64,000 bases of DNA from Paragonimus westermani. Its lineage: Eukaryota; Platyhelminthes; Trematoda; Plagiorchiida; Troglotrematidae. Positions 35,540 to 47,374 of this stretch are shown piece by piece. The DNA is taken from the NCBI GenBank assembly GCA_008508345.1, contig QNGE01000415.1, forward strand, positions 148,820 through 212,819, written 5' to 3'. Under the pieces are notes generated by a model. The model saw nothing but the letters and a program-made list of their open reading frames with translations. It did not search any database and was not told the origin of the DNA. Each line of letters begins with the position of its first letter. Positions within the stretch are counted from its first letter, which is position 1. The position numbers and the translations under genes are program-made.

Positions 35540-36490
35540 TGATGCGAAATAAATCACGCCCCTTTCCAACCTACTTGAGACCCTTCAGTAATTTAGATGC
35601 GCTCATTGGTTGACACGAAAATCGGTATCAATTTTATTGAAAGATTTAGGATTTCTATAAGCCTAAAAAGTTTGGTCTGTTTGTATGTTAATGCTTGATA
35701 AACGCTACACAGACTATTTACGACGTATAAGTATTGTTGTTGGACAGATGAGTTATAAGCGTGCGCCATTTAATTTCGACAAAAAAATCAATGCTATCAA
35801 AGGAAATTAAATTATATTCGTTGACTTATAGGAGTAGGTATGCAGTTGAAAATCAAAACCGCTGCTTTGCAATCGAACCGGAACAAGAGAACCACTTGAA
35901 GGGCTTGCGTGACATGACCGCCTGGTGGGCATTGTCCCGTTTGGAGAGTAAAACGCATGCAGGCAAACGTTCCCAACGGTCTTTTGCTTCTTTTCTTCCC
36001 TCCCTCATTCGGTTTCTGCTTCTCCCCGTCGATTACCTTCAATCATGCAGCCCAGCATTTTTAAGCAAATTTGTTTGACCAAAAAGCGTTTCGTGTGGAG
36101 AGACACACTTAAGGACCCACTTCATTAGGAATAACCTAATTGGGTCAGTGGTCATTCTGTTGGATTGTAGACAAGACACTCAGTCCAGTTGATTGTAGCT
36201 CTTCTGGTAATCTATTTTGACGGGTGTTTGATAATCATCACAAAAATCGAAAGTCTCCTTTAAATAAATAAACAATGTTCCCAGTTTTCCGGTTGATTTG
36301 GAACAGGCAAGCTGCGCTTCTGAATAATCCAGTAAACAATGCAATGCTGTTGCAATTCATAAACGTTTGTGGTTCCCTATGAATAGATTTAAGTCACGAT
36401 TGCACTGAGTTATGCTCACGAAACAACGTGAAAACATCCGTTTGCCACGATGTAACCATTACGCTGATTTGAACAGTCCGGTGAATCGTC
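35540..36490. other. No gene recognised
   Basis: Overlapping frames at 35761-36078 (+) and 35812-36042 (-) lie in a Lys/Arg/Ser-rich stretch. No motif or splice structure supports either. Confidence 0.25.
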
Positions 36491-36500
36491 AAGACTGGTA

Positions 36501-36530
36501 GGAGGAGGAGGAGAAGGAGGAGGAGGAGGG
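36501..36530 (+). repeat. GGA microsatellite
   Basis: Ten imperfect GGA units (one GAA interruption), all purine on the + strand. Confidence 0.95.
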
Positions 36531-36534
36531 AACC

Positions 36535-39500
36535 CGTGAGTAGATTTTGTGTGATCGAAACACCGAGAGCTTCAGTAATGAGTAAGCATCAGTTCAGATA
36601 TTACTAGCAACTGCTGAATAACGTTTAGTGGAACAGTTTAACTAATGGGCAGGAATGCCTCTTGATACCTGCAGTCATAATCGGTTCAATGGTATGCAAG
36701 TGTCTTTCGACCTTTCCCGCAGTTGGTGAGAAGCTTTTGCATGTTTGAACAACACTTTAAGTCAACACACTGAGCATAATTCAAGTATACTTGACATTTA
36801 CTTGAGCGTCTTGCTTAGGATATGAGTGGTTGGGAAAATTGGGGGAAAACTGCAAGTTATATAATAAGCCACGTGTGTAACTTACTGTTTTTCAGTTATA
36901 TGTAGTGAACTCACTGATAATAAACGCCGATGTCGCTTGTGGTCGGTTTGCTGACCGTGAGTAAGGGCTGTTAGCTTACCGAAGATTGCTTCAAAAGGTT
37001 TGAAAGTATTCGCTTATTTTTGAGCTCCTTTGCAAAAAATCCATTTGGCAATCAAGCGTTACACTATTTATTGGATATAAGAGAACCAGTTGCTAAGAGT
37101 CGGTGACAGATTTAACTGATTCCAGTTTTATTTATCCGGTCTCAAAATTGTTGCTAACGTTGATAACACACTCAGGTGGTGTGTGTGACAGCTTTCACTG
37201 TAGCTACCACATGTAGCCAAACTTTTCCTCATTCTCTGTTAACTGAAAACAATGAAAATAAGTTCATCCAGATGAAGACTGCGCTTTGAACTTCTAACAA
37301 TTGCACGTCTTTCTATCAGAAGAAGGCGATATCAGCACCATTACGACCTTATGAACCCTGATCAAATTACCTTCCTGTGTTTTCTAACAGTCCTCAGCTG
37401 TACGTTTTTAAAGCATACGCCATTAACTGCATTTTGAGGAACCAAATTCCTTCAGGAATACAGTCCATACACTCTGAATTACAGCTGTAGGACACCAAAC
37501 TAGATTAAAACCCTCTTTACTCAGCACAATCATATGTATATTGCCGAATGCCGCAAGTTGAACACCGAAAGAAGTCACTGCAGTTTTTCCACCCTAACGA
37601 ACTCTACAAATCAACTATTAACTTATGTTCGCCTTTAGTTTAACGCATTACAGCCGGTATTGAATTTGTTTGTCACAGCTGGTGGTTGACACTTTAAGTT
37701 TGTTATCTGTGTTGTGAAGTGATCCCGGATTACCGTCGCCTGGACTCGAGAATTTACTTCTTCATAACGCATTTGGCATATGTGTCGCTTTTAGCTTGCC
37801 CTGGTCAGTCATACACTCACTAATCGTTAAGTGTAATACGCTTGTGCTTCCTACTTACACGGTCTAAAGTTGTCACACAACTCTTCTGTCTATTACGCTA
37901 ACTCTCGAGTTGCAAATTGTGATTACCATTGGACAAGGTTCTTCCGTCATGCGTTTGCCGCATTTAAGTTAGGACACAGGTTTCAATCGGGATCACAGTT
38001 TAACTAACCTTAGGTCTTAGTGCCTGGAAAAGGTAGTCGTGCCCATATCACACATGATGTGTGCTTTTTTGCCTTAACCCGCTAGACCTTTGCAACTTCT
38101 TGTCAGTTTGAAATAAGCAAAGGCAGTAGTATCAGTTCTTGAGTCTGAATAGAAGACTTGGCGCATTGATTACTGCATATTCTAATCGGCACATTTGTTT
38201 TAGTGGCAGAAAGTACATCGAACGCTATCGGTGAGCCCCACCATTAGGGTGGGCAGAAACACACTTTTTCTTTCGCCAGGTCAGTCTAAACCAACTTAGT
38301 TGTCACCAGTGGCGCAAACCAAATGTCGTCGATTAATTCAAGCAAAGTATGTTTTGACCCATAACAAACGTACCTGTCACTGATTCAATGAATTAGTTCT
38401 GTGTATTTCTTTATATTTCATCAATGGAAGTTGCCTAACATCCACTACACAGTCTCCGTGGGGCTCTGAAGCCCGTTGTAGGAAAACCACGATAAGTGCT
38501 GACTCACACGTTCCTATAAGAACGATTTTCGTTGAACTCTCCGCTACAGCACGACAAATTTTCCAGATAGCTTGCATCAGTGGCTCTAGAATTCTACGAA
38601 CTTTAGGCAATCTACGGTCTGCTGGGCTGAATAAAAAGAGACTCTCGAACCTTCCTTTTTCCAAATCATTGAAATGACTTTCGTATTACAATGACAAAAA
38701 GGGTAAATGAAGTGCTAGTCACGCAAGATAATAGTAAAAAGCCGCACTCATACGCAGACTACTCGCAAGTTTACCAGGCAAACGGAATTTTAACGGCCTA
38801 TTCGGTTGTCAGGGCAACTGACCCCTAGGTAATCTGCTTGCTTTGGAGGGAGTGGGAGTTAGCCTGTAGCATCATAAACTGGGGTCTGTCGTATAGTTCT
38901 GTCGCGACCATCCTTCTTATTTTCCTGTGGGTTTTGATCTACAAAGTACACTTAAACAGCATTCTGCTAATGCTGTGTGCTGTAACTCGGCCGTTGCAAA
39001 CAGTGATTTTTAGCTAATTAGCAACACTGACAATAATAAGTTGAACATGTCTCACAAGTGAACGCAGCTGTCGCTGCCATCGTCAGAACTCGTAATTGAA
39101 TTGATGGTAGACCAATTAACTAATAATGATGGTGTGTGAACAAGCAGCATAGTCACTGTGGGCCTTGGCTGTGTCTGAGCTACGGGAAAAGCAGTGCATC
39201 GCTTAGTGAATCGGTAATAGTTCACCGGACGAAAGCTTGTGATATAATCGTATGTAACAGAAGCCCTCTAATTGCTGTCACTGTAGTGTCGGACATTGCA
39301 GGTAGTATTTGAGAGAGCAAACAGCAGGATAATGACAACTGATTTAGCTCTTATTAAAGGTTACAGCTGGACCGAGATGCAACGATGTGACGGTACTTTC
39401 TAAGAATACTTGGAACGCGTTTTTCACTTGTTGGTTTCTACCCATCGATATGACCTCCGCACAAGTGACTGCATGATTGCATTTAGTATGGGACAGTACT

Positions 39501-42500
39501 CATCAAATGGATTAGGTTTTCATTAGCAGTATTGAAAATATATTTCCCTGAACAAGTATCTAGGTTCAACATGATCCGTATAATAGATAATCTTGAAGCT
39601 TGGCCCGAAAGATTCGCTGGATCACTTTTCACATTTTTCGCAATAACAGCCGTATGAACCACTTTCTTTTCAACCTTTGGAACGAACTGTGGCTAGGGGA
39701 AATTGTTGTGTTTCGTTATAAAATCGTCCGCGTAATATGTTCTGTGGGGAATGTTTACAGATACGTTCAATTTATTGCCCAATGTCTTACAAGAATGCCT
39801 TCGTTCCGCTTCCTTAATAAGAAAACAGCAAAGGGAACAATGCGACTATGCTCACGCGTGGACTACCACTTCGATGAACAATAGTTTACAGAATCTCTGG
39901 CGACTAATGCCCACAGATCCTTGTGTACAGGATTCGTAAGTGTTTCTTGAAACATTCTCTCATTGACAGTTTTCATTATTTTTCTACCCCGAGTTAGCTG
40001 ACCAGCATCATTAGAATTTCTTTGGTGTGCATGGTCAAAGATTTGTTCAAGACGGTTGAGGTGAAGCAGCGTGATGTCATGGTTTCTAGCCGAGTAATTC
40101 TTATGAGGCTGTCCGTAAAAAACAAGACCATAAAAAAAATACGCTTAGCGCGCGGGTGAATGAAGAAGACTGATATACCACAGTTTTTTTCGGGTAAGCC
40201 TCATTGTATTTGTGCGAGTGTACACAACAGAACATTTATACTCCGAGAACGACAAAATAAATGCGGCGATAAGAGAGATAAAAATACGGATTTACTTCCA
40301 CTGCGGCTATCGTTGGAGGATGACGCTGATTTGAACCATTGAAATACAGCGATTTCAGAAAACTTAGGTTCTGAATTGAGTGATGTTGAATGCAGAATCC
40401 AGAAGCAGTTGGCGATGCTACTTTCTTTAAAAAAACGCACGTAGCATGTAGAATACGCCGAATTCCTATGCACATTTATTGATGACACTTGACCTTGCTG
40501 AATTTGACGCCGGCTCTTCCACGTGGAATCCTAGACATTCTAAACCAAACCACTACTTACAGAACAAAATTACGATCTGGCGGCGGAAATGACAATAGGA
40601 CTTCGAATTAGCTGACGTATATTATTGCCATTATACAAAAACCGAAATGACATGTGCATTGTAAAAACAATTTACTGCCAAATGCATTAGGTTGTGTAAA
40701 CTTCGTAATAAATGGCTCAGCTGTACCTTGCTCTGTAAAAGAATGAACTCCTAATGGGTCATATCTTTTGTCACAACTACAGTTAACTTGGCCAAACAAT
40801 GTACATGTTAAACGTTTTACATAAAATGAGGCACGAGCGTTTAAAAATATAGTTATCAGCCTGTTCAAGTGCTCTCAAATTAGACGTTTAATTGACAGGA
40901 ACCATTCACTCTTCGCTTGATGTTTATAACACTAAGGGTAAAGCTGTCCCCAGTTTTTTGTACCGAAACGAATTCGTTTCGGTTGATCACCTTCAATGTG
41001 GAAAATGTCTCGAACACATTTTACATAAAGACGCTCTGTGTATAACCATGTTTTTTGTCTCCCGAGCCTTCCCGCGGGTGCTAGCAAGAGTTCGACAGGG
41101 TAATCAAAAAATGGCGACCCCATCGGTTTGTTGCTAAGTTGCTTATCAAAAGATAGGAAATAAAATTAGCTGGCCTAGTCAACAACAAGCTATTCCTAAT
41201 CCTATTTTGTGGTTTATTACATTAGATAGTAGAAGTTAAATGAGATGTGTTGGGCGGGCATTTGTACACAGCCGCTGCATATCAGATAATCTTGACTGAT
41301 CGTGCTAAATATCCGTTTCTAAAGGAGATTAGAGAACTGTCCTACATATAAAAGTAAATTTTTTCATGGAAGGTAGATTTTAGAGCGTCTGCAAGTCAAT
41401 TAGCTACTTCTTGCTGATGTCAGTTGGACGTTCACAAAACAGATCGAAACAGGAATCTAAGTTTACACAAGTTCAAAAGACCGTGTAACTGTGGACTCGT
41501 AGATCAAACTGACCTTAGAGATTTGAAAAGTTTTCACTAATAATCTCTTCTTGAAGTACTGTCTAAAATTTTCTGCTTTTCTTCACTCCATATATAAAAC
41601 GCGTTGCTTGATCTCCCTAGTTCAGCACCAAATTATCGCTTAGCATACACTTGTTGAAGTAAACGCCTTTGTTAATCAAAACTGCTCTGCTGTATCTCCG
41701 CTACTTTGGTAACTCATAACCGTTGAGTGAGTGATAAATGTTGTATACCTCAAGTTGCTTGAGTACAGCATACAACATGCCAAGCGTGCACATTGCTAAC
41801 TTCCGACTAACTGAGCGAAACATCTTAATCAATCAAAGTGTGAGGAAAATAGGACCAATAACTAAATTCAGACAGCCTGAGCGCAGATCAACTGTGCGCC
41901 CGCATAAAAGTGTGTTTACGCCGGTATGTCTGTAGCTGTCTAGTCCCAATATGTACCCGATTCTTTTTCTGACTGCAGTTTGACCACATCTTGTGAGCAG
42001 CAATCTGCTATTTTGCAAGGCGATATTTCACAAAACAAATTTAGGCACGAGTTTTGATTTGGTGCACCAACTAGATATGCTTCGCCTTTAATGGAATTTT
42101 ATTCCCAACTAATGTGAACCGTAGGTTTAGAAGACTTTCACTACATTGTTAAGTATAGATAACATTTTTAACGGAACTAATATTTGTGGGTAGAATAAAA
42201 ATTGTGAAGTCTGTGGTTAGGTTGTAGTTGGCCATCAAAGCGGTACGCTCACGAGTTAACTGCTTGAGACGTTGAAAAAATTCGCATTCATCCTGTGATG
42301 CCTAAGCACAGTTTAGAAGCGGTTTTCAGTGAAATCATAGTTTTTTTTAGAAATAGTTATGTAGAAATCGACAGGTTTTAGTTGTAGTTCAAAAATGACC
42401 TGATCTAGTGCTGCTAATTTCCCATAATACATTCTTCAGTAATTCGCAAGTGTAATCGCCTCTTTCTGCTTGTGACACCTGCAAATTCGTCAAAGCTGAA

Positions 42501-43860
42501 AAGTGCACTAGCGTAAATAAAACCATCCGACGCTACAATAAGGAGAATAAAGCTGAAGCCCCAAATAACCGCTCAAGAATGTATGAATGAAGACAAAGTC
42601 GGACTTCCCATTATATTCGGCAAGGCGATGGTCATGAGATTCTAGGGTAAACTGTGAAAAGAAAAAAATTGTGATGCTATTTGTGACCACTGTCAGGAAC
42701 ACTCGGTGGATGAGCTGAGTTCTTGGTGTCACAGATGGAAACCTAACAGATCCTGATAAAGATTAGCCGAATTGGACTGTCAAGTATGGATTATTTAAGA
42801 ATCGCTTTAAAGACAACTGAGTGTGGTTTTCATGTTAAAACTTACGTAATGAGTAAAACCGATTTCCGTTTGTTCCGCTGTTTTTCAACATAATTTTCGA
42901 CGATTACGCAAGTGAGTAGTGGAGAAAAATGTGAAAATGAAGTAACCCACACCAAGTATTTCGTTATCCTCTTCCATCCCTGTGACTTCGTTAGCCACTC
43001 CAGCTCACAGTTGATTAACCGTTCCTGAAATCCCGAGAACGCAGCCAAGGCATTCATCTCAGATGTCCAACGGTCGTCGAGATCGTTTCGTGAAACGAGC
43101 AAACTGTTTCTCAAATTGCTAAGACCATCAGTTGAACACGCCTTAATCAAACGAACAACAACTTACGTTGTGATAAAAGCGGGCAGGTGCAAGCAAAGAA
43201 AAGTCTTAAAGTCATACAAAATGCACGCACCCTTGATATTATTTCTACCAGCAGGGTTTAGTGATAATTTGAAGTTACATTATTTTACGTAAGTCGCAAC
43301 AACTGATCTGAGTGATTCTAACGAGTTTTCCGCGATTTGTTCATGGCTTACTGTCTGCGAAGAAAATGACCTCAATAGAACATGGTAAGAACTTGCCCCT
43401 AGCTTGATCAGTTCTTTCGTAATGTTCCACGTACAGGAAGAATTTTTTTAGCTTAGTATTTAATAAAGCCCTGGTTGTTTTACAGCGAGAAAATTCAGTG
43501 TGCAGTTGAATCACGATCCATTGAGCGGGGCGTATCAGGTACCTGAATGAGTAGCACGCGTAGTCATAGCTTCACTGGGGCAAGTGGATCATAATATTTA
43601 GTGTTTTTTGGGCAATAAGTACTCGGTGAAAACTGGTACAGACTTACTACGGTTACGTTTTAAGTCGGGAAACCGAACTGCCATGTTGCCAATTTATGAT
43701 TAGTGGTAAATGGATAACATGCATTTGGACCCTCATGTCACAGCTTTAGGAACAACTTACATTGTACTGTTTTTAATAGTGTAACTTGCAACTCGGTACC
43801 ACGGAGAATGTTATTCTCAACGTTTTGTGTATTCAGCATTATATTATTGCAATATATTTT
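36535..43860. other. Long gene-free stretch
   Basis: Over 7 kb of sequence has only isolated frames of 60-105 codons (for example 38377-38664 -, 39600-39884 +, 40201-40488 -, 40892-41137 +, 42842-43150 -). I saw no conserved domain, no repeat copy and no splice series. It may be intronic or intergenic. Confidence 0.4.
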
Positions 43861-43863
43861 CCC

Positions 43864-44346
43864 TCACTGATGTTTTGGTAGTTTAAGTAGTTCCATGAAC
43901 CAGTGTACCGTTGTTGCTCGGTTGAAATTTACTAACTGCTCGTGATATGTGCCTTTTGTCGATTCATCACCAGTGTAACAACCACCAGGGGATAATCGAA
44001 ATATACTCAAACACACGTTGTCTCGGTGAAATATCGTCACTGAGCTCTTTAGCGCTCTTAATAAACTGCAAATGGGGTTCAGTGTAACAAAACTACCAGT
44101 ACTGAGAGTTTTATACGTCTTATATTTTAGGCCGGGAGTCGTAAGTAAATTGTCCATCAAAATACGGCCTTCTGATTGGAACACAACTTGCAGTCGCCAT
44201 TGATTTTGTTTACCTCTTTCCTTACCAAAAACCATTTTAATAACGGGAGTCGTGTTTTCAGGCTTGTAGAACAGGACCACATCTCCGTGTTTATCATAAC
44301 AGTCAGGTATGGAGGTGCAAAACACTGCATCACTCGAGGCAAACAC
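43864..44346 (-). CDS. Unrecognised 160-codon frame, candidate exon
   Basis: This is one of the two longest open frames in the window, with a stop at 43864. The frame is also open upstream of the nominal start (through DSYISFSNTV), as an exon would be. The product has 6 Cys, no membrane span and no signal peptide. It includes CYDKHGDVVLFYKPENTTP and later GGCYTGDESTKGTYHEQ. A good splice donor consensus (TTTG/GTAAGG) occurs inside it, after VIKMVF, so only the first third may be coding. The opposite strand has its own open frame (44309-44515) reading VTSYLVKVNELDILDEKF, also protein-like. A frame of this length is only marginally unlikely by chance in 64 kb. No family is recognised. Confidence 0.25.
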   Translation of the reverse strand: MFASSDAVFCTSIPDCYDKHGDVVLFYKPENTTPVIKMVFGKERGKQNQWRLQVVFQSEGRILMDNLLTTPGLKYKTYKTLSTGSFVTLNPICSLLRALKSSVTIFHRDNVCLSIFRLSPGGCYTGDESTKGTYHEQLVNFNRATTVHWFMELLKLPKHQ

Positions 44347-44349
44347 TGT

Positions 44350-46400
44350 ATTCGAAAACGAGATGTACGAATCCCTCGGTAACCTGGATAGGGCAGCGTT
44401 CCAACCCTCCTTTGAAAGTGTGCACCACGTTACTGAAGTGACAAGTTATTTAGTAAAAGTAAATGAGCTTGATATACTAGATGAAAAGTTCACCAAACTA
44501 CCACTTTATAGATGAAGTTTGGTGGACTATTATTGAATGGTTTCTAAACAGATTAGTTCCATCATCTTAGTTGACGCACCTGCACCATCTCAACCGTTGT
44601 CTAAATTCCACGATAGTTCAACACAGCACTGAGTTGCGTGTCATCAATTTCACACCATTCCACTCCATTGTTCCACTTCATTTTTCTGACTTCTGAAATC
44701 CGTCCTACAATGGGGTAGGGCTAATTTCTCCCGAAGTGCCAATGAACACTGTTGGAACTGTGTGATTTTTTCGCAACTGATCGCGGTTCAGTGCATTTAC
44801 TTAAATGAGTAGATACTTCAACAAAATGGAGGCAAGTATATCTTTCACTCCACACACAAAGTGCCATTGAGATTAATAAATTTACGTGTGCGTCGGAGAA
44901 GCTACGTCAACAACTCAAAAGGTCGTTTACACAAAAGCACGCTCACTGAACAGAAACATTGCGTTTTCAGAGCAATCCTTTCACAAAAACCAAACGTTTG
45001 TTTCTACTTTATTCTGTGAGCGCTTTCACGTTTTTCAGATATTAATGTAGTTTGAAAGAGTGAGCTGACAAAAAAGTTTGTATTTTTAATTTCCAGAGAA
45101 CCTACACAGGTAAACTACACTTAATGATACAACAGAGAAACGCTCATTTGCATATATTAGTAACCTTGGAGGAAAATAGGTGTCAAGGTTTGCTTAATAC
45201 GGGATACACAGCCATTCTTGTCTGGCAGTCCTTCCAAGGAATATCTATATTCGTTGTGATAACCGCCTGGAAATGTCAATAAGTACATCTCAAGACTACA
45301 ATTAGTACACTTCGGTCATTCCTCTCTTCCCCTCCCTCTCTCTCCAGCTAGCTGTATCCAACCGCCTAGCGGCTTTCAAACCAAGTTGTCTTAAGACATG
45401 CATAACGGTGCAGAAAGACGTGCTATGGAAGGTTTAACAACCCAATAGTAAGATTTTGGGAGTAGATCATTAAGGTTAAACTATTCGATTGTCCGCGACC
45501 TCAAGTTATCATGAATAATAGGATAAGTATTAGCCAACGTCAACTATACTCACCAAAGCCTGAGTCTGGACTATCTGAGAGTGCGGTTTGTAGAAGATTC
45601 GGAAACTGTAAACAGACATTTTCCGTGTACTCCGCATTTGCAGGTAGGTTTTTTATTTATAGCAGATCCCACTTATAAACACTATACAAGAGCCTTAGTG
45701 AATGTATTTGCGTTTATTGAACAATTGTGAGAGTGTCTGAGTTGCCTGCGCTAGCGGCCAGTTCGGTATTTCAACAATATAAAGTAAAATAAACCAATCG
45801 ACTCAACCCTTGAACGCTGTGTTTGTCATGCAGTGACCAAGCTGCATTGGTCTGGACCACCTGAGTGGGAAAACCAGACTCCGCTTCTCTCTGATGGTAG
45901 TCTCCGTTTACTGGCGGTTGTTGTCGCAAAACCCCCGGCATTTAAAACCTTATATTGCTGTTCCAACGAGCGGCGTACACTGTTGATGGGCTTATCTTTG
46001 TCACTAAAAGCGTTTCAGTGTGACCAATAAGTAAACAAAGCGCTGGCCGGTGAAGCGTACATCTCCCTCCACATTTTCTCTCCCTTCGAAAATGACTATG
46101 TTGCAGCATCTGATTTTGTTTTTTCTCAATGACTAATAGACCGCGGTACGCCACCTAGCGCCTCTAAATCAAAATGGACATAACACTTAATTCTACGTAT
46201 TTGGTAACCTTCGCCAGTCTGTTTGCAAAAACTGTCTATACTACCATAAGATTCATAGAAAGCTGATACTGACAACAAGGTTTTCAGTCATTCACATCAA
46301 AAGAATCTTACGGTACTGTCTCTAAGTTGGACCGGTCAAACTGCACGCAATGACGAACAGTTATTTATTGCTGGTGGGAAGAGGTTGGTAGTCTATTTCA
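44350..46400. other. No gene recognised
   Basis: Apart from the frame at 44309-44515 on the + strand, only short frames are present (45833-46030 +, 45942-46154 -). Confidence 0.35.
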
Positions 46401-46435
46401 ACCAAAGATGATAGTTCGGTCGTGCCAGATGTGAG

Positions 46436-46504
46436 GTCAATGGCGCAGTGGTTAACACGGTTGCCTCATGATTGGAATGTCCGGAGTTCAAATCCCGGCC
46501 GTGG
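46436..46504 (+). promoter_or_regulatory. Internal pol III promoter (A and B boxes) of the SINE
   Basis: TGGCGCAGTGG matches the TRGYNNARNNGG A box and GAGTTCAAATCCC matches the GGTTCRANYCC B box except for the first bases. The spacing is tRNA-like. Decay in the stem regions argues against a functional tRNA. Confidence 0.6.
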
Positions 46505-46513
46505 CAAGGATAT

Positions 46514-46558
46514 GCACTACTGACGAGCTCTAATGAGAGCGAAACTCGAGTCTAGTGC
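46514..46558 (+). ncRNA. Hammerhead ribozyme (type I), intact, copy 1
   Basis: Stem I is GCACTA (46514-46519) with TAGTGC (46553-46558), 6 of 6 pairs. Core CTGACGA is at 46520-46526. Stem II is GCTCT (46527-46531) with AGAGC (46536-46540), loop AATG. Core GAAA is at 46541-46544. Stem III is very short: A-U and C-G pairs around loop TCGA. The cleavage triplet GTC ends at 46552, so self-cleavage is expected after 46552. All invariant hammerhead positions are present. Stem III is as minimal as in other retroelement hammerheads, which often act as dimers. Activity is inferred from sequence only. Confidence 0.9.
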
Positions 46559-47132
46559 TTGTTTTCGAAAGAGGCTGGCTGGAAAGTCTATCTGAATGCG
46601 AACGCTGCGATCAAATGTGAGTGATGGTCAACTTGAAAATCAAAAATGAGTAGTTTTAATGCATTCACTTATCAGGGCGGAAAGGGGAAATATGTTAGCA
46701 TTTCAGTCGCAAACAAAAAACACGCCAGTTATGTGCATCATACCGATGCGCAGACCTACAGACACACCAAGCCCCGTGTAATCACGACCATGGTAACATG
46801 ATAGGTTCTCCCAACAAAGTTTGTGCACATAACATCGGCTGGCAAATTCAGATGAGCATCGCTTCACAGAAAGCCAATAGTTTTGGGTTTCGATTGCGCA
46901 ACAGTATCTTGAATGAGTTTAACAGATCAGCTTGGTGACATGTTTAACAATCGATGGCGCTGGATTTCGAGCAGCCAGTGCACCAACTTGAGGCTGTTGT
47001 GTCATCAGTTATTTCAACCTTTTCGAAATGTGTTCGGCGACTCATTGTGTTAGGTACCGATCTGTTCTGCCTATATAAACACTACATGTGAGACAAGATA
47101 TCATGTTCACATCATTGTTCACAGGCGAAAGT

Positions 47133-47370
47133 AGTTGAGCGTTCAGATTTGATGATTCGGTCATGCCTAATATGAGGTCAATGGAGCAGTGGTCAACACG
47201 GTTGCCTCATTATTGGAATGGCCGGCCGTGGCAAGAATATGCGCTACTGACGAGCTCTAATGAGAGCGAAACTCGAGTCTAGTGCTTGTTTTCGAAAGAG
47301 GCTGGCTGAAGTGTCTATCTGAATGCAAACGCCACGATCAAACGTGGGTGAGGTTCAACTCAAAAATAGA
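47133..47370 (+). mobile_element. Hammerhead SINE, copy 2
   Basis: Same layout as copy 1: GATGATTCGGTCATGCC, AATGGAGCAGTGGTCAACAC, GTTGCCTCAT, then GCCGTGGCAA, the hammerhead and the shared body. About 15 bases covering box B (the GAGTTCAAATCCC of copy 1) are deleted, so the internal promoter is broken. The 5' extension (GTTGAGCGTTCAG) matches the relic at 32.8 kb, which shows that the unit begins upstream of the tRNA-like head. Confidence 0.85.
47241..47285 (+). ncRNA. Hammerhead ribozyme (type I), intact, copy 2
   Basis: Stem I is GCGCTA (47241-47246) with TAGTGC (47280-47285), with one G-U pair. Core CTGACGA is at 47247-47253, stem II GCTCT/AGAGC with loop AATG at 47254-47267, GAAA at 47268-47271, stem III with loop TCGA, cleavage triplet GTC ending at 47279. 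The sequence is the same as copy 1 apart from the single stem I change. Pairing is kept although the promoter of this copy is damaged. Confidence 0.88.
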
Positions 47371-47374
47371 CAAG

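Larger units (their letters stand above)
46406..46645 (+). mobile_element. tRNA-derived SINE carrying a hammerhead ribozyme, copy 1
   Basis: The element starts near TTCGGTCGTGCC. It continues with a tRNA-like head: box A-like TGGCGCAGTGG (46441-46451) and box B-like GAGTTCAAATCCC (about 46484-46496), the two parts of an internal pol III promoter. A full hammerhead follows at 46514-46558, then a body (TTGTTTTCGAAAGAGGCTGG, then TATCTGAATGCGAACGC) shared with the copies at 47.2 and 62.1 kb. The organisation (pol III head followed by a type I hammerhead) is that of the schistosome Sm-alpha repeats. It encodes no protein and would depend on a LINE for movement. Confidence 0.85.

Noticed and set aside
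46436..46504. A functional tRNA gene
   Set aside because: The A and B boxes are good, but the acceptor and anticodon stems do not pair, and the segment is repeated with the same downstream body, so it is a SINE head.
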